In this document: piece after piece, positions 61,119 through 64,000 of the stretch | Layout: each line of letters begins with the position of its first letter | How positions within the stretch are numbered: position 1 is the first letter of the stretch | Assembly (NCBI RefSeq): GCF_030463565.1 | Contig: NC_134643.1 | Location: 42,136,221 to 42,200,220, forward strand | DNA from: Pelecanus crispus | Lineage: Eukaryota; Chordata; Aves; Pelecaniformes; Pelecanidae | DNA length: 64,000 nucleotides | Direction: 5' to 3' | Program-made: the position numbers and the translations under genes | The notes under the pieces: model-generated | Databases searched by the model: none | What the model saw: only the letters and a program-made list of their open reading frames with translations | Told to the model about the DNA's origin: nothing

Positions 61119-64000
61119 AAACAGGAGTGTTCACTGCCCGAGTAGAACACGGTGAGATATCAGGCCATTTCTTACCTCCCCATCAACGAGTACCAAAACA
61201 AACTTCTATCCAGGTAGGAGTTGATGATTTTCATTGCAATATACTCCACCTGCTGAAGGATTTAGTCTTAAGCTAAGAATGGCCTGGTATTTTTCAGCTT
61301 TAGAAAACACTGGTTACTTGGGGTTCTCTTTTATCTCTAAGGTGGAAGCTTTTGGTGTATACTGTAGTAGGTAGGTCTCGTGTTCCTTGTGCTCTAATAC
61401 AGTGTAACGCTTGCAAGTACGTCCTACATAATACTACCCTATTATCTCACTTTGAAATGTCCTAGACTCATCTGAGAAACAGCTGCAAGCAGTTTGGCTT
61501 CCAACATCAGTGTAAGCAAATACATGAAACATGGGGGATGGACCTCAGGACCATCAATTTAAAAGATACAACCTACATCCTCCTTAACTCATTTTCTTGT
61601 AGCGTTATTCAGAGCTCATATTCTGCAGACATTTGCTGCTTGAGTACGTTTGATGCCCTGAAGACAGAGGCACACTCATGTCTTATAGACAATAATTGAT
61701 GACTTCCTGCTATTCTCATATTTGGCAAAACTGTTCCCAAGACTTTAGGTTTAACAGGAATCCAAAGAGAACATCCAAGTATTAATTTGTTAGTAATTTG
61801 TGGCTACTAGGGCCTGATAGTATGCTTGAGTCTGGTTCAGTGCATGTAGGACATACAAACGTATACTCTACTGGCCTGACAGTACCATTGTACAGAACTT
61901 TGCCAACGATAATGCAAATCCGTGGATAATCTTCACAATAACTCAAAGACCAAAAGCCTATATAGGTTGAGATAGTCTCTTATCCCATAAAATTGTTCCA
62001 TTAGTCAAAATTTTTAGGTCTTGTTTTTTATAGTACTCCTATCATAGATGTATGTTAATGCCCAGGAATACCAAAATAGTTTACCCTGAGTTATTGGTTA
62101 AATATATTTTTCAATCTTTCAGTCTATTTGTGATCTGATCATCTTTCATTGTTGTTCAGTTTTGTTGAAAGAGTATCTTTCAAGGTATGAACTCACAGCA
62201 AACACTTTAGACCTGTGTTCATTCAGATGAATTGCTGAGGTAACCCATCTTTTTGAGTCTTTCGTGTTGCAATACCAGGAATTCATGGACACTACTGGGT
62301 GAATTTGAAATTACCTGAAACCTGGCACATGCAATTCTCAACTTCTTGGTTTCCTCTGAAGCTACTTTTTCACTAAAACTTAATTGCTCCCATACCTATG
62401 GCAATGAATGTAAATGTATGATAAAAGTAAGTTTGCTTCTGAAAATGAATGAATGTTCAGGAAAATTAACTGAACCCCCATATTGAAGCATCCTGATGGT
62501 TAATTTCTTGCACTGGGTGATCTTACTTCAATTAATGCAGTGTATATTGTATTTATTTTGTGGACATACAGTAGACACCTAAAAGACTTCAGCTTGCATA
62601 TACTTTTGCTTTTGTTTTGGCACTTTCTTGAACATGGTTTTGGTTCACAAAGCAGGTTTTTGTGTGTGTGGTGGGGAAGGGGCAGGGAAGTATCCTTTCA
62701 AATTTTGACAGCATGCTAATGATTAAAATCTCACCTCTCTTCCAGATGACCAGTCCTACTAAACTGCTGTGGTCAAGGGTAGATAAACTCCCTGAGGAAT
62801 AAAAGAAACAGTGAGATTAAAAGCAGGTTTGCTCCTCAAAAATGGTTAAGTGTTAGCTGTTCAGTTTTTCCTCAAAGAATGACATTGACCTCAAAATTAA
62901 TTTTAACCTAAGTGTGAGATTCAAATACAGATCAAGTTATAAATAGAAACTGACTTTTGGAAAGCTTAGGTAGCCAATCAAAATACTAATTTTGGTATAT
63001 CCTATATAATTCTTGAAGACATGGAGATGTTCTGTATTTCATACACTAAAATTAATTTGGAAAAGGGAATTAAGACAAGCAGTGCTTTTCTAGGAGCACA
63101 GATCAGTGGGTGTGAATCATTAGCATAACTCTTTAGTCCATATGGGACTGACCAGAATCCCTTCCAGAGCAGGTAATTTAAAATCAGAGTTGACTTCTTA
63201 AATGCTTTACAGATACATAATATGTTGTTCAGATTCATCTGGGATTACAGTTAATGATTCAAATCACTTGATTCTTGTGGAAAGGACTGTGGTGCAGTCA
63301 TCGTCTGCTGTGGACTAGCGGGCAATACAGTTCTACCAGGGTGCTGCCGGAGGTAATGCTGTATTGAGGAAGGAGGGATGCCCTCACAAGCAGGCTTACC
63401 TGATCTTTGTATGGCCCTAGACCTGCTGCAGCTGTGCCAGTTGTAGTTGGTGAAAATCATGGGATCTGTGTACTGTCGTCTTTGCACAGTACAGTAATCC
63501 AGAAGCTCTGTTTACTTTCACATGCTTGCTTGCTTCTACTCGTATGTTGTATTTCCTAATCATGCCTCATATGTATGTTCTTTGTCAGTAATTCTTAAAA
63601 GCAAAATATTGCTGGCTGGATTGTAATGTCTGTCACATCATCTTTGTGTCTCTTTCCTTCATTGTTGTCTTTATCTGTCCTTTCAATCCACCAGGCCTTT
63701 TCCTACTATTGTTACTTTATTTTTTCCCTGTCTGGATTTATTTTTACTGTACTTAATGTTTAGCTGTACTTCTATTCTCCAAATCCTCTTTTTCTCATCA
63801 TTCACTTGCCAGGTGGACATGGAATCTCACTATATCCTGCATGCCTTCTCACTGTCTCTTTTTAGTTCCTTTCTTTTCTGCTAATTCTTTCTCTTTTCAG
63901 TTAGTGGAAGGAGTGAGCACTCAGAGACAAAGCAGAATATATCAGTGAAAATGAACGCATTGCTGGAAAGAGATGTTTCAGGGAGATTCATCATCTACCA

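Larger units (their letters stand above)
59060..64000 (+). other. TRHDE: TRHDE intron 2 (5' part, continues past the window)
   Basis: It begins with a consensus GTAAGT donor. It contains an A17 tract (59643-59659), T tracts (60586-60595 and 60608-60630), one CR1 3' fragment (60834-61118) and otherwise unique AT-rich sequence. The last 300 bp or so are strongly pyrimidine-rich and end in a good-looking acceptor (63894-63900), but what follows does not match TRHDE exon 3. Confidence 0.85.

Overview
This is vertebrate nuclear DNA, almost certainly from a bird and probably a neoavian one. Three things point to this. There are at least six CR1 LINE fragments, several ending in the typical ATTCTATG-type 3' repeats. 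There are two solo LTRs of an avian endogenous retrovirus family that I know from neoavian genomes. There is a vertebrate multi-exon gene with canonical splice sites and a CpG-island promoter. No bacterial-type operon, CRISPR array, rRNA or tRNA gene is visible.

Layout. Bases 1 to about 51,100 are a gene-poor, AT-rich intergenic region in which I find no convincing exon. It holds CR1 fragments (13.2, 21.7-22.5, 22.8, 25.9 and 45.6 kb), two minus-strand solo LTRs (15.4 and 41.9 kb), relics of old CORE-SINE/MIR/L2-like repeats (3.8, 29.8 and 33.0 kb), relics of an old palindromic amniote repeat (7.2 and 24.5 kb), microsatellites, homopolymer tracts and two isolated GC/CpG-rich patches (0.6-0.8 and 38.2-38.4 kb).

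A strong CpG island (about 51.1-54.0 kb) contains a TATA box, a long GC-rich 5' leader with several upstream ORFs, and exon 1 of TRHDE, the thyrotropin-releasing-hormone-degrading ectoenzyme (pyroglutamyl-peptidase II, a type II membrane M1 metallopeptidase). Intron 1 (5,542 bp) leads to exon 2 (58,786-59,059), which encodes the conserved [11 protein letters not shown] region. Intron 2 runs off the right edge. The window therefore carries the cytoplasmic tail, membrane anchor, ectodomain stalk and first part of the M1 N-terminal domain (about 367 residues). The GAMEN and HExxH catalytic motifs lie beyond the window.

The best leads concern this gene's 5' end: a choice between two start codons, upstream ORFs including one whose stop overlaps the start codon, an expanded poly-Glu stalk, a G-quadruplex motif directly after the exon 1 splice donor, and an AATAAA signal in intron 1 that could make a membrane-anchored truncated product. 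I did not find evidence for an undescribed multi-gene system here.
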